This document shows, piece after piece, positions 34,790-46,253 of a stretch of 64,000 nucleotides of DNA. The position numbers were made by a program, and so were the translations under genes. The number at the start of each line of letters is the position of its first letter. Position 1 is the first letter of the stretch. Origin of the DNA: Nymphaea colorata (taxonomy: Eukaryota > Streptophyta > Magnoliopsida > Nymphaeales > Nymphaeaceae); contig NC_045147.1 of NCBI RefSeq assembly GCF_008831285.2, positions 19,410,581 through 19,474,580 of the forward strand, given 5' to 3'. The notes beneath the pieces are model-generated. The model saw nothing but the letters and a program-made list of their open reading frames with translations, was not told where the DNA came from and did no database searches.

Positions 34790-35070
34790 ACACCTAGTCG
34801 TTTCTAGGACTCGCTTCTCTGCTTTCGTTTCCCTTATACATCACACTGTTATTTCATTGTTCTCTTACTGATTAATAATGAAGGCTCTTCATTTATATAA
34901 ATAAAAAGGAGTTTTTTTTTAATTACAATATACCCATTTCAAAAGAATGAACTTCCATGCTGGTGCATTGCAGCATTAGTATTTGGCAAGATGCATGATT
35001 CAACATGTTTGCTTGACCTATTGTTTCTTAGTGTCCTTTTTGTTTACAGGTAAACGTGTGGAGACTAATA
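34790..35070. repeat. Diverged repeat, partner of 39960-40310
   Basis: Shared blocks in order: ACCTAGTCGTTTCTAGGACT / CCTAGTTGTTTTTAAGACTT, AGAATGAACTTC, then TTGCTTGACCTAT and TGTTTACAGGTAAACGTGT / TGTATAGGTAACCGTGTT. Non-coding. The second copy lies between the two DUF538 genes. Confidence 0.55.
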
Positions 35071-35074
35071 TATA

Positions 35075-35250
35075 TATTTAGGGTGTTTGACAAATGAAAC
35101 ATTTTGTGAGTGTTATATGAATTTACTCTAAAGATTAAGACAAATTCATAAATATCTAGTTATTGTGTTCCATGAATCTACTCTAATTTTTTTGATAAAT
35201 TCATAAAACGTTCACAAAATATCTTGACTGTCAAACAGCCCCTAAATATA
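35075..35250. mobile_element. MITE-like palindromic element, about 176 bp
   Basis: TATTTAGGGTGTTTGACAAA at the left end and TGTCAAACAGCCCCTAAATA at the right end form imperfect terminal inverted repeats. The complementarity continues inward: TTTTGTGAGTGTTATATGAA against TTCATAAAACGTTCACAAAA. No coding capacity. The GGG(N)TGTTTGAC-type ends resemble hAT-derived MITEs, which is an inference from motif only. Confidence 0.6.
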
Positions 35251-38151
35251 CTTACTTTAGAACAGAATTAAGAAAGTTGTGAAGGACATATTTCCCTCCA
35301 CTCTTGGCATGCCTTTTGACAAGCACTCCAAGAATAAAAAAGCTAAGAACCTCCATTAATGACATCTAGGGAAGGGTTTTCTCCTCATCCCTCAATTTGT
35401 ATTTAACATTCATTTTCTGATGTTATACTAGAGGTAGAAGCACTTCGAAGAGACCGAAGTTCCCTTTCTCCCTCCTCCTTTCTCTCTTTAGAGTTTAACA
35501 CTGCTTTAGGACCTGAGAGAAGGAGCAGAACATCTGTCAACTAAAGTGTTGTTTATCTACCGTTTGCATAATAGAAGAGTAGTGCCCATAAAATCGAATT
35601 GTCAACTAAACCTTCACTCGCCTATCAACCCAACCAACCATGTTACCCCCTTCGGAGCTCGTCAGGTGTTATGCTGAAACTGATCTTTTATCCATGTGAG
35701 GTGAATCCAGAGATCCATGTTACACTTCTCGCCGTTCGTTTGTCTAAGAGACACATGTGAAAGATGAAACTTCCCTGCTTTATCATTCCTTCCAGATATG
35801 GGGCTGCATGGGGTGCATGAGATAGAGCCAATATGCTTTCATTTCAATTCCATGCTCTACCCCCGAGAAAATACAGGAGAGCAACACTTACATGAATTAA
35901 ACTGATAACGTGACACCCACCGGGTGATTTTTCCATTAAGAAAAAAAAAGAGCAAGTATCCTGAAATCAGTTGGTGCATTATTTGCTATTTTTACTTTAC
36001 AGATACAGTTGGTCATGTCTGCTGCCAAACTATTGTCATGACCAGATCCATTTAATGAGAGAGCCCCACTTCTTTTTCATGTATTCTCCTTATTCAAGGG
36101 ACATCATAGTATACAGACGAGAGCTGCCAATTATTAAAATTGATAGTTTCTTGCTCTCCCACACAAGGAATCCATGATTAACCACAGAAGTTGCATTTTG
36201 CAAAACATGCAAGACTTCGCCCATATGGCTGAATATTAGGAAAGCAACCCCTGGGGACGAGGCATGTCGTTTGTCTATTTATATTAAGTTCTATAATAAT
36301 AAAGAGAAAAAGTAAGATGATTTACATTGGAAACTACTAGTATGATGTTTGGATGATCCCTGCAACTTGATTCAAAGCCAGGTTTTGAGGTTCAGATTCG
36401 GTTTCGGTAGAAAGTTGAGTTGACATAAAATCTGGTCTTTACAAGTTCTAGTTTTGGTGTTCTCAAGGCCTAGCTATATATATAGCTTGGATTTTATGCG
36501 GGAACCCCAATCCTTATCATTCACAGACAGTGCATGTTCCCAGTTTCTCGTTCCCAATCTCTTTCTCCTCACAATAGTAAGCAGCAAGCAAAACGGACTA
36601 CGTAAACAGGAGACAGGAAAACAAAACTGGTATGAGCATAACCATTCTCACCTGGTGGCTAGCCAGAACATGGTGCTTTTTTCTGAAAAAGGAAATGGCT
36701 TTGCCTTTTAACCATTATGTTGTACATTTCTTTCTTCATTTTCGACCACACAATTCGCCAAAATTTTGGCCACGCTAAAGTTGTCCATGTTATCGTCTCT
36801 GCGAGAAGCTGATCGATAAAGTATTTTGTATTATTTTCTCTTTACTTCGAATGTTTAAGTTTTTAAACCACCAAAACAAACAAAAAGTAACACTTAAAAA
36901 TCAAATCGGCCGAAGTTTTCTAAAAATTAGTTAGCAGAAGTTCCAATTTTAGTTCTGAACTCCAAGTTTCGAAATTGGAGGACCTGATCTGACGAGAAAA
37001 TATTAACTTCATCAGTCCAATGACTTGATGTTTCCTTAGATTTGAGCTCTACATTTTTCTCCACCGACTTCTGTCAAAGGGCCTAATTTAAAAGAGATAC
37101 AGGGGGTCCGTCCACAGATCTGAACAATTTATCAGGTCTAAGACAGAAATCGCACACCATGTTCGGATCAGAGATTATCAAACGCCTTCTGAGAGCATCT
37201 CTCTGATCAACAACTCGCTAGAAAAGAATCTCTAAACTTCTGGATGCCGGGAGAAGAAAAAGTAAAGAAGGCCCATCTCTGATCCCTCAATTATTCTTCA
37301 ACCGACCATTAAATGCGATCAATGAAGTGCAATTACAACTTGCGCATTTGGGTGCAACTCAGGTCTTGGGTTCTAGAGATGTGGCGTGATTTAGAGCGCC
37401 CGTGAAGGCGCCAAGAAAGCCGCCATGCAAGTAGTTGGGAAAATGGTGGCTTTTCTCTTCACTAATGTTGAGAACCTTTCTCATCCCCCAACTTGAGCCA
37501 TCATCAATCATGGAGGCAGGAAGGAGAGAAGAAGGCTTCTTCCAGAAGTCCACTGTGTGTCCCACCGACTAGGCGTGGCTTCTTTATCTCCTCGACTACG
37601 GAAAGTTCTAGGTGCAACCGTCCAAGTCAAGTGGACCAAGTATGATAAGAGATGAACAATCCCTGTTTTAGTAAATGGGGTATTAGATTCTCTCGCTCTC
37701 TCATACACATAGTTTGGAAAGCTTTTTTAGGTAAGAATTTTCAAGAGTCGTATCAAAAGTGGACTGTTATCTGAGCTTTTTAGAGAAATACAGGGAAATC
37801 TAGACGCATTACAGTTCTTCTTTGAAGAGGAGATATGCCTCCCTGGGTCGAAAACCACCGTATCCCCCATTAGACAAGGGATGTTTTCGGTCATCTGTAT
37901 GATCAGCGCGGAGAAAACAGAACACAGTTGCGGTACCGATTTATGCAGAACCAAGCAGATGATCGGAGGTTATTTGAAGCAATTGATAGCACAAGACCAA
38001 CACATGTAACTCACGCCATTATCTTCTGCAGTGCCAAGGTCAAAACTCAGCAAAGAGATCGCAAGCGAAATCTTAAGCTAAAGCTAAAGCATGTAGACTC
38101 AATTGATCTTATTTGGGTAGGGAACGACTTCACATGCCATGGAACAACACA
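35251..38151. other. Intergenic spacer, no gene seen
   Basis: Short open frames on both strands, none longer than about 85 codons and none recognisable. Contains TC-rich and AT-rich low-complexity stretches. Nothing annotated. Confidence 0.4.
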
Positions 38152-38401
38152 TTAAGACCAATCCCCAACATTCAAGAAGATCAAAGAAACCCATGCGAAC
38201 AACAAAAAAGGAGCGAAAGAGTAGAAGTTAAAAAGATAAGCAGAATAAGGGGCTCCATTTCTGGATAGCCATCACAAAAGCAGGCCCCGCCCAAATAAAA
38301 ATAAAAACACGGTACTTCTTCTTCGTCTTCCTAAGGACATAAGACTCCAACTATAGCATCCTTACTAGTAGACGAAAAGAACCAGCAATGAGAAAGGGTG
38401 T

Positions 38402-38833
38402 CTACTTCTCCTCGTTTTGGAAGGCAGAAATAGGGAAAGTCCTTCCCAACCCTCCTGGGCCAATAAAGGTGATCTTAGTATTGGTGTCGTCCACAAACAT
38501 ATCAGTCAGGGTCACCCAGATCAGCAGCTCCTTGCTCTTCACCCCAGTCATCTTCTTGAACTTGCCCTTCTCACAATAGGCGGTGACCTCGGTGTTGTAG
38601 GACACCATCTTGCTGATCTTCTTGAAGTGGTGTTCCTTCCTCTTCTTCTGCTTCAGCCAGACATAGCCGTTCTCCCTGATGATCCCGACTTCTAAGATGT
38701 CCTCCAAGGGGAGGAGGCCATTGGGCAGTTCCAACTCCTTGAGAAGATCCAAGGTTTTCTGCCTGCAAAGCTCGTCCCCATGGTAGATCTCTGCCTTGGC
38801 CTTGAGGTCCTCGTCCATGACCAAGGAGGACAT
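38402..38833 (-). CDS. DUF538 family protein, copy 1, 143 aa
   Basis: Single-exon gene, ATG at 38833, stop at 38402. The protein starts MSSLVMDEDLKAKAEIYHGD and contains the DUF538 core: LLKELELPNGLLPLEDILEV, GYVWLKQKKRKEH, YNTEVTAYCEKGKFKKMTGV, KSKELLIWVTLTDMFVD, ITFIGPGGLGRTFPISAF. No signal peptide, so it belongs to the short cytosolic DUF538 type, the family of Arabidopsis SVB; the biochemical role is unsettled. The longer upstream open frame (to 38938) is leader read-through; the internal ATG matches the other copy and known family starts. A TATA box lies at 38945-38952. Copy 2 is 1.7 kb upstream on the same strand. Confidence 0.93.
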   Translation of the reverse strand: MSSLVMDEDLKAKAEIYHGDELCRQKTLDLLKELELPNGLLPLEDILEVGIIRENGYVWLKQKKRKEHHFKKISKMVSYNTEVTAYCEKGKFKKMTGVKSKELLIWVTLTDMFVDDTNTKITFIGPGGLGRTFPISAFQNEEK

Positions 38834-38944
38834 TTTGATTTCTTGGGGAGGCGAGCAAATCAGACGTGTGTGTGTGTGCGGAGGAGAGAAAAGGGGGGGA
38901 AAAGCAATCGGCAGGTGATGGGAATTCCCTTCCCCCAACGACTG

Positions 38945-38952
38945 TATTTATA
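38945..38952 (-). promoter_or_regulatory. TATA box of DUF538 copy 1
   Basis: TATAAATA on the minus strand, 112 bases before the ATG, within the motif GATCAGCTATAAATACAGT. The same motif with one change precedes copy 2. Confidence 0.7.
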
Positions 38953-40507
38953 GCTGATCTTTTGGAAAACAGGGCTTCCTTCGTCGGCAAATAACCTACT
39001 TGCCCCGCAAGGTAAGAATCCGAAAATCAATCAGCATTTTCCTTCTTTTTCGTGCTGCCATTTTTTGTCATGTTCCTCATCGAACCGGTGAACGTAGCTT
39101 TCCCTGTTTTGTTCCTCGTTACGGAAAAGATTTTCCCATTTTCTCATTTGCATATCTGAAAACTTTTCTAAGGTGCGGCGATCCTAGACAAGGAACTAAA
39201 GATTTTGATTCGATTAAGTTCAACTGAAAAATCCAAAAATTTTGCAGATTTTAGCTCAACATTACAGTATAGAAACCATGGATCTGTAGTCCGAGAGCGG
39301 TGTCGGACAATAAATCCATGATTTTAGTGTCTGTGGTAGCCTTGGATTTCATATCCGAATCTATCAAACATCATCTAATTGAATTGAATCCCAAAGTAGA
39401 TATGATTTTGTTGGTAGTTTGACTACCTGATGCCAAACATTTGAACCATGGAACGCTTCTTACTCAATACGTTTCGTAGGACTTCATTGTTTTCACGCTT
39501 CCTTATCTATTAATTTGACCCGACGTAACGAACTTCAATTGTAGGAGACTAAGTGGGTCCATCATTAATAAAAGAAGCCTTTTTCTTCTTATATCATTTT
39601 ATGGACAAAGTTCCTTCAAGGTCTGCCGATATATGATTGCTTCGTTGACAATAAAATTCAATTATGAACCACAGTTTATGATTAAAGCATGATTCACTTC
39701 TTAGTTATTGGGAGATCCCATGTACTCTCTTTAGGATCCATTAAACAGTTTCAGTCAAGAAATTACAAAAACGTTATAAACATTTTTTGCATTAAAGTGT
39801 GTTCAAATCTTATTACAAAAAAAAAAATCCTCATTCATTTCCGCACACTTATTGATCTCAACACCCAACCAACCGTTGACAGTCCTACTCAAGGCCTCAT
39901 GGTTCTCTCTTTCTCCAAAATAAAAGCTACCATTCTCTGTCGGTGAGATTTATTTGAAACTATATAATTTATACACCTGGTTGTACTATATAAATCTATA
40001 TTCCTAGTTGTTTTTAAGACTTGACTTTCTGCTTTGATTTTTCCTTCAAAAGGCTGGACGGTTAGGTCATGAAATGAAAGAGAAATAATGCTCCTAGTGA
40101 TTAAGAAAGAGTCTTCTTCCTGTGGTATAAAGACAAAAAGAAAAAAATAGTAATGCCCATTTCTAAAGAATGAACTTCTATGCGGGTGTATTAATATTTG
40201 TCAAGATTCTCGATTCAACACGTTTGCTTGACCTATGGCTTCTTTGCGTCCCTTTTTTGTATAGGTAACCGTGTTCTAATTGAGAAGGGCGGTTAATAAT
40301 ATGCATATTTATATACTTCTATAGAGCTTATTAAGAACAGTCCCCCACACTCAAGAAGATCAGAAGAAGTTAAAAAGATAAGCAAAATAAGGGGCTCCAT
40401 TTCTGGATAGTCATCATAAAAGCGAGCCCCAACCAGGTAAAATCAAGAACACGTTTACTTCTTCTTCGGCTTCCTTTATGACATACGACTTAATGGTGAG
40501 AAAGCGT

Positions 40508-40939
40508 CTACTTCTCCTCGTTTTGGAAGGCAGAAATGGGGAAGGTCCTCGTCATTCCTCCTGGGCCAATGAAGTTGAGCTTAGTCTTGGTGTCGTCCAC
40601 ATACACCTCAGTGATGTTCACCCAGATCAGCAGCTCCTTGCACTTCACCCCAGTCATCTTCTTGAACTTGCCCTTCTCAAAATGCGCTGTGACCTCTGTG
40701 TTGTAGCTCGCCAACTTGGCGATCTTCTTGAAGCAGTGCTCCTTTTTCTTCTTCTGCTTCACCCAGACATAGCTGTTCTCTCTGATGATCCCGAATTCTA
40801 AGATGTCCTCCAAGGGGAGGAGGCCATTGGGCAGTTCCAACTCCTTGAGAAGCTCTAAGATTTTCTGCCTGCAAATCTCGTCCCCATGGCAGATCTCTGC
40901 CTTGGCCTTGAGGTCCTCGTCCATAACCAGGGAAGACAT
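40508..40939 (-). CDS. DUF538 family protein, copy 2, 143 aa
   Basis: Intronless, ATG at 40939, stop at 40508, same length as copy 1 without gaps. Starts MSSLVMDEDLKAKAEICHGD. Differences cluster in the C-terminal half: KCKELLIWVNITEVYVDDTK for KSKELLIWVTLTDMFVDDTN, and TKLNFIGPGGMTRTFPISAF. All conserved DUF538 motifs are present, so both copies look functional and under purifying selection (inference). TATA box at 41025-41032. Confidence 0.93.
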   Translation of the reverse strand: MSSLVMDEDLKAKAEICHGDEICRQKILELLKELELPNGLLPLEDILEFGIIRENSYVWVKQKKKKEHCFKKIAKLASYNTEVTAHFEKGKFKKMTGVKCKELLIWVNITEVYVDDTKTKLNFIGPGGMTRTFPISAFQNEEK

Positions 40940-41024
40940 TTTTGTTTCTTGGGGAGGCGAGCAAATCAGGGCTCCTGTGAGAAGGGATCAGCAGGAGATG
41001 GGAATTCCCACCTTCTGAAGACTG

Positions 41025-41032
41025 TATTTATA
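41025..41032 (-). promoter_or_regulatory. TATA box of DUF538 copy 2
   Basis: TATAAATA on the minus strand in GATCAACTATAAATACAGT, 86 bases before the ATG. Conserved with copy 1. Confidence 0.7.
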
Positions 41033-41835
41033 GTTGATCTTTTGCAAAGTAGAGCTCCCTTCGTTGGGAAGACAACTGGCTTGCCCTAGAAGGCGAGAAG
41101 ATGAAAAGCAACCATCATTTTCATTCTTTTCCTGCTGCCATTTTCCGTCTCTTTTGTCGAGTTCCTCCTCGAACCGGTGAACGTAGCTTTCCCTGTCTTG
41201 TTCTTCATTACAGAAAAGATTTTCCCATTTGGTCGTTTTCGCAGCGGAATTAAGCGTACGAGTGCTGAATTCCAGGACTCGACTTACACCCGTTTGCATG
41301 TCTGAAATCTTTTCTAAGGTGCGGCGATCCTAGAGAAGGAATTTAAGATTTTGATTCTCTTAACTTCAACTGAAAATCCAGAAAAACGGCATATTGGTGC
41401 AAGATGCCTGTGAGCAGGGGTGGTGGTCAGGAGCCCCTTAATTTTGTTTGTTTTTTTTTTTTAATTTACATGTGAATTAATTTTGAAATAATAATTTGGT
41501 TCCTCTCATGAAAAATTTCTGCATCCGCCCCTCTTGTGAGATTTAAAGAACAATTGCAAGATCTAACGTTATGTGTTGTAGTAACCATTTTTACATAATT
41601 GAAATAAAATGTGTTTGGGACTCTTTGCTATAAGAACCGAATCTGCTCAGCTAACGCTGTGTTTGATGAACTCTTATTCCCAAGACTGATTGTAACGAAC
41701 TTCAATCGTAGGACAATAAGGGGATCCAGCGTTAATTATATGTTTTTTCTTATTATATCATTTCATGGACAAAGTTCCATCATGTTCTGCCGATATATGA
41801 TTTGCTATGTTGACAATAAAATTCAATTATGAGAT

Positions 41836-44800
41836 TTTTTTTTCTCTATTTCTAAGCAAAGATAATTTTCTTGGTTAATATCATTTGTGTGGCAGAGTTA
41901 AATCTTATTCGTCTCGCTCTTTATCATTGCTTTTTGACATCAAAATTCAATTATATGACAGCTTTTCTATTGCCAAATATTTTTTTTGTTTTGTAGCATT
42001 TCCTCTGAGCAAAGTTCAAATTCCTATTCTCCTTCGATATGATTAAATTTGATGTCAAAATTTGATTATATCAGGAAAAAAAAAACTTTTTATAAGGAAG
42101 TTGTATGATCCACAACCTCTCGAGGCCAACTGGCCATGTGGACTGAGTTAGTGAAAAAAAAATCCTTCCTAAAAGAATCCCACTAATTTATACCAAGAGA
42201 TTGCGCGAGAAGAATCTCATTAATTTAGAACCAGAAATTATTGATTTTGAATTATTCACTTGTTTTAAGCTATTAAATTAACCATATAAACTCTCCAGTT
42301 CAGCCTCTAGTCGAGTGAAGTGATCAGTTATATAGAAATTGGAAATATGACAATTATAAAAATAATATCTATATACACCGACGATGAACCGTTTGAGATC
42401 AATTCGATTGACAATCACTATTTTTTCAGTAAAGTACTAATTTTGTTCATTTTTTTGAAAAAAAAAATTGAAACAGAATTGCACATAGCAAATTAGAAAT
42501 TAAGCTGACCGAACAAATTATAACTAATAGCTACATCGGCGAATTTGAATGTTGCAGGGTTCAACAAGCTAATAACTGGCATGTGTTTGGTTCTTTTCAA
42601 AACAAAAATCACATGCACGTAGCCGTTATATTTATTTACTTCACATGTTATGTGCTTGTGCCGACAAAATTAACATTAAAAAAGACGATTTCTCCTTCAC
42701 ATATAACTAGTTTATAGTGTAAAACTTGTTATTATACATTTAAAATTTTGTACTATATATATATATGTACTTCAGGCAGTGTGCTGTAAGAAGCTAGAAG
42801 AATATATCGCTTATGATTTAAAATTCTGTCCTGACTTAAAATTCTCTCCTTTAAGGGTCAAACCTTGGGTATCATCATGGGGCATGTGGATACTGCCCAA
42901 AGGGACGGTGCATATAGAAATTATTAATAAAATTGAAAACAAAGTCAAGCCCAGCCAATTCTCAGAATATAATTATTATTTCAGGAAGCACATCATCCGG
43001 ACCACTTTTCTTTCAACTATTGGTGCGAAATGGTCAAGATGCTAAGCACATAGAAATATAAAATCGGAATTATTTGTGAGTGGCCGATCCGTTTCTGCTT
43101 TTTATTTTATTATATAGCCCTTCTCCAAGCTGCAGGCTAGTCCATCGTCATCAAATCAAAGAAATACTTTAATCTCAACGCGAGTACACAGTCCAGCGTT
43201 GTGTAGGCCCAATAAATTAATTGCAATTATGTTTGAACATGATAAGTTCTTGCAGCTCCCATTGATCTTCCCACCTAAAAAATTTATGATTTTAAGACAT
43301 AATCAAAGGATGCCTACCCAGATGTTAATTTTTATTCCTTATTGAATTCAGAGATGCTGGGCCTCCAGAGGTGTCCATGGGCCGCAGTTCTCAGGTCAAT
43401 CAAACGAAATCTAATAAAAAGTCCAAAACTTGAGCTGCCATGAGCAACTTCTCTCCATGTGTTGTGTTAGGTGCAACCGCAGTTTGATGCTTAGCCTTCC
43501 CAGAAATAAATTAAAGTCCCATGGTTGAATTGCTCACATGACTAGTAAGATTCAATAAATACATTCTACCCACTACTGGCCACTTAAATTAAGAGAGGGA
43601 GAGAGAGACAAAGGAGAGAACAGAAGATGGTTTCATAATGATACTTCGAATTCAAAATCAACAATACTCGAAGATTCAACACGCCACCCAACTCGACTAG
43701 TTGCGCAAGAGATTCATCTTATATGCTTTCGTTTGTTTGATAGAATTGGTGTGCCAAGAGATGTATCAATAAGAAAGCGAGTTGAAAACCAGGTTCTGTG
43801 CTCTAAGTTCATGAAGGTGAGCAGCAGTTAATTATTGTGTGGTGTTGGGGGGCCGTTGGGAGTTTGAAGCAGCGTGGGTCACCGGGAAATGAGGAAGGTG
43901 CTGGAAGATGCCGACGGTGGACGGGCGGCACGAAAGAAGAATTATATGACAGGAAGATGAGCTGTTATTGGGCAGTTCTCTCCCTGCCACTCGTCTGCAG
44001 CGTGAGATGAGCGATGGCGTCGATCGACTGGGGGCAAGGGACACATCAATAAAGGAGGGCCATGTGTTGCTGTAATTTCACCGGAAAAGGGACATGCTAG
44101 GAAGTGGGTAGGTCGGCTCCACACCTCTCCATTAATGACGACTTCAATGAGGGTTCTGAATTACTCCACGCTCCAGATTCAATATGGTTTTGATTTCATG
44201 TCATGGTTTGGTCGCCCTTCCGTCTACCACCGGTAAACCTCCCCATCTGCCATTGTACTTCCATCTCTCACTCTCATATGGAGGTCATTACTCAACTCAC
44301 CAAATCATATTAAATTATTATGAATTGAAAGTTCAATCTCATGCTTGTTCTTTATTGCAGACCAACATTAACTTCTCATAAAAACTTTCTGGCTTGAAGC
44401 GCCAGTAAAATCACTGAACTGTTTGAGAGAGAGATGTGCATGTCTGTTAATTGGCACTTGGGGGGATCGGAGTGGAACTTGATTTTTCGCTTAGAAGAAG
44501 AAGGTAAAAAATTTAATACCTATGAATCATATCGGATAACATTTAACCGAGTAATTGGACTGACCATCTAGCACTTTCTTATCAAACATTAATATCATGC
44601 AGTTGGTAGGCCCTCCAATGGACAGGAGTGAAGCGAGGATTTTCTTCAGGGGCGGGTCGGCAGTCCGACCACTGAATTCGGGTAGAGCCAAACTTAATTC
44701 TAATACAAAAAAATATATTATGTAATTAAAAAATATTATTTTTTTCAATGTAAAAAAAAATCATTGGCTGCGGTGGCCCCCCTGTTCATGGAAAAGATGT

Positions 44801-46190
44801 CAATATATCTTATTTGAATTGTCGAACTGTTTAAAAAATCGGATATGAAAATAAAAATTCAATACCAAACTCAAAAATGGAATCAGATTTAGATGTACAT
44901 AAATATAAGATCAGATTTAAATTCGATTTCAGATCAGATTTAGTTTTAGATACATATCTTTTATCCAATATTCTTACATTTTGAAAATTGGTCGGATTCA
45001 GTTCAAAATTCAGATTTGGATTCAAATGTGAATATAAAAATCAGATTTAAATTGTGAAATTCAATTTCGGATTTGGATTCATGTATAACTTTTCTTCATT
45101 CGTATTTGAATCCAAAGTTGACTATGAGTACAAACATTATTCAGAAAAACAGATACAATAAGAGTATATCTGATTTGAATATGATTTGTTAACATCCCTA
45201 AGTATAAACAAATGCCAATGACCATCTTAAGTTTGACTTATGTAAAGAACTATGGTGCATATTCCATTGATATAATCATTCTCGGATCTCGAGAGACCCA
45301 ACCTCCTCAGGCATTCATTGTTCAGATGCAACAAGCAACTCTTTTTAACTAATAATGTACTAACTGAGGCGATTCCACATGCAATTATGCGTTTTAAGCA
45401 TGCCTTGCTGTACCATACATCAGCCAACCAAGCATACGCGTGGGAAAGAATTTTATTACTACTTGGGAACCAATCGAATTGCAAATCTAGTTGGAAAACG
45501 CCTTTTATTTGCATCATATATTTTTTTCATAAGAAGATCTGACTGTCCCCCTCATCGATACGAATTACGATCGATAAGATTTAATTATCAAATGTTGGTT
45601 GATTTGACTTGAGAAATTTGTCCTCTTATTTCACAAATCGAGGACCTACTTATGAACGCTTTATAAACAAAATTAACACTCATAACTGGACTACTAGATT
45701 TGATTCGTGTACTAACGCATGCCCCAATATGAAAAGATCTTTAACCTGCCCATTCACAAATTTTAAATTTCTACTGAACTTGTTTTTACTGTTCTTATTA
45801 ACAAGTTAGGTTTATTATATGATTCTAATTCAAGATTTGTTATTCCCAGTTACTGGCGTTCATATATCATTTTTCATCGCTGCATGCCTTTTACTCAAAA
45901 GTGCCAGACCGAGTCTCCTACATCTGAATCCAAACATGGTATGCCATTATTAAGTCTGGATCCGTTTCTGCACATAGAAATAGTATTCTTGCTTATTTCG
46001 ACGATCCACGATACAGAAGAAGCAGTTCGAGAATTACCAAATATGGCATCATAGAGGTCGATTCAATCGTCAAAAAAGAGGGTCTGATTCCGCCCTAGAA
46101 AAGAAAGCCTTCAACAAAAGCCAACCGTGCAAGGCGGTAGAGTCAGTGTGCATTCTCTCATGAACGCGAAACGGTGGTCGTTCCGCATCC
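41836..46190. other. Intergenic spacer, no gene seen
   Basis: AT-rich with poly-A/T tracts and no supported gene. About 44820-45190 consists of degenerate AATCAGATTTA / GGATTCAGTT-type units, as in old repeat DNA; a similar composition recurs at 48640-48900. Short minus-strand open frames at 43830-44120 are not recognisable. Confidence 0.4.
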
Positions 46191-46253
46191 CAATTGGGTG
46201 AAATTTTTGAATTGGATCGCGCTACTTTGAAATCCGATAGTGTTTTTCGTAGT
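46191..46253 (+). pseudogene. psbB: Plastid psbB fragment (nuclear copy of organelle DNA)
   Basis: The plus strand encodes [14 protein letters not shown] followed by SDSVFRS, which matches plastid CP47 (PsbB), where I recall SDGVFRS; 20 of 21 residues agree. The similarity stops abruptly on both sides and the rest of the gene is absent. This is a piece of plastid DNA in the nuclear genome. The surrounding 46020-46560, which has a different, more even base composition and no nuclear features I recognise, may be organellar as well, perhaps mitochondrial DNA carrying the psbB piece. Confidence 0.75.

Larger units (their letters stand above)
38152..39670. repeat. Tandem duplication unit 1 (DUF538 copy 1 with flanks)
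   Basis: From TTAAGACCAATCCCCAACAT to AATAAAATTCAATTATGA. It corresponds block by block with 40329-41835: 3' flank (GGGGCTCCATTTCTGGATAG), gene, TATA box, upstream region (CTTTTCTAAGGTGCGGCGAT) and a distal block (GTAACGAACTTCAAT...GTTGACAATAAAATTCAA). The coding part is much more conserved than the rest. Confidence 0.7.
40329..41835. repeat. Tandem duplication unit 2 (DUF538 copy 2 with flanks)
   Basis: Partner of 38152-39670, same orientation. The spacer between the units (39670-40329) includes the repeat shared with 34790-35070. Confidence 0.7.

Noticed and set aside
38402-38938. N-terminal extension of DUF538 copy 1 by 35 residues
   Set aside because: The extension is CACA/pyrimidine-rich leader with no counterpart in copy 2. 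The internal ATG gives exactly the family length.
43832-44124. Minus-strand open frames rich in Ser, Pro and His
   Set aside because: Composition of a GC-richer spacer. The two frames overlap and neither resembles a known protein.
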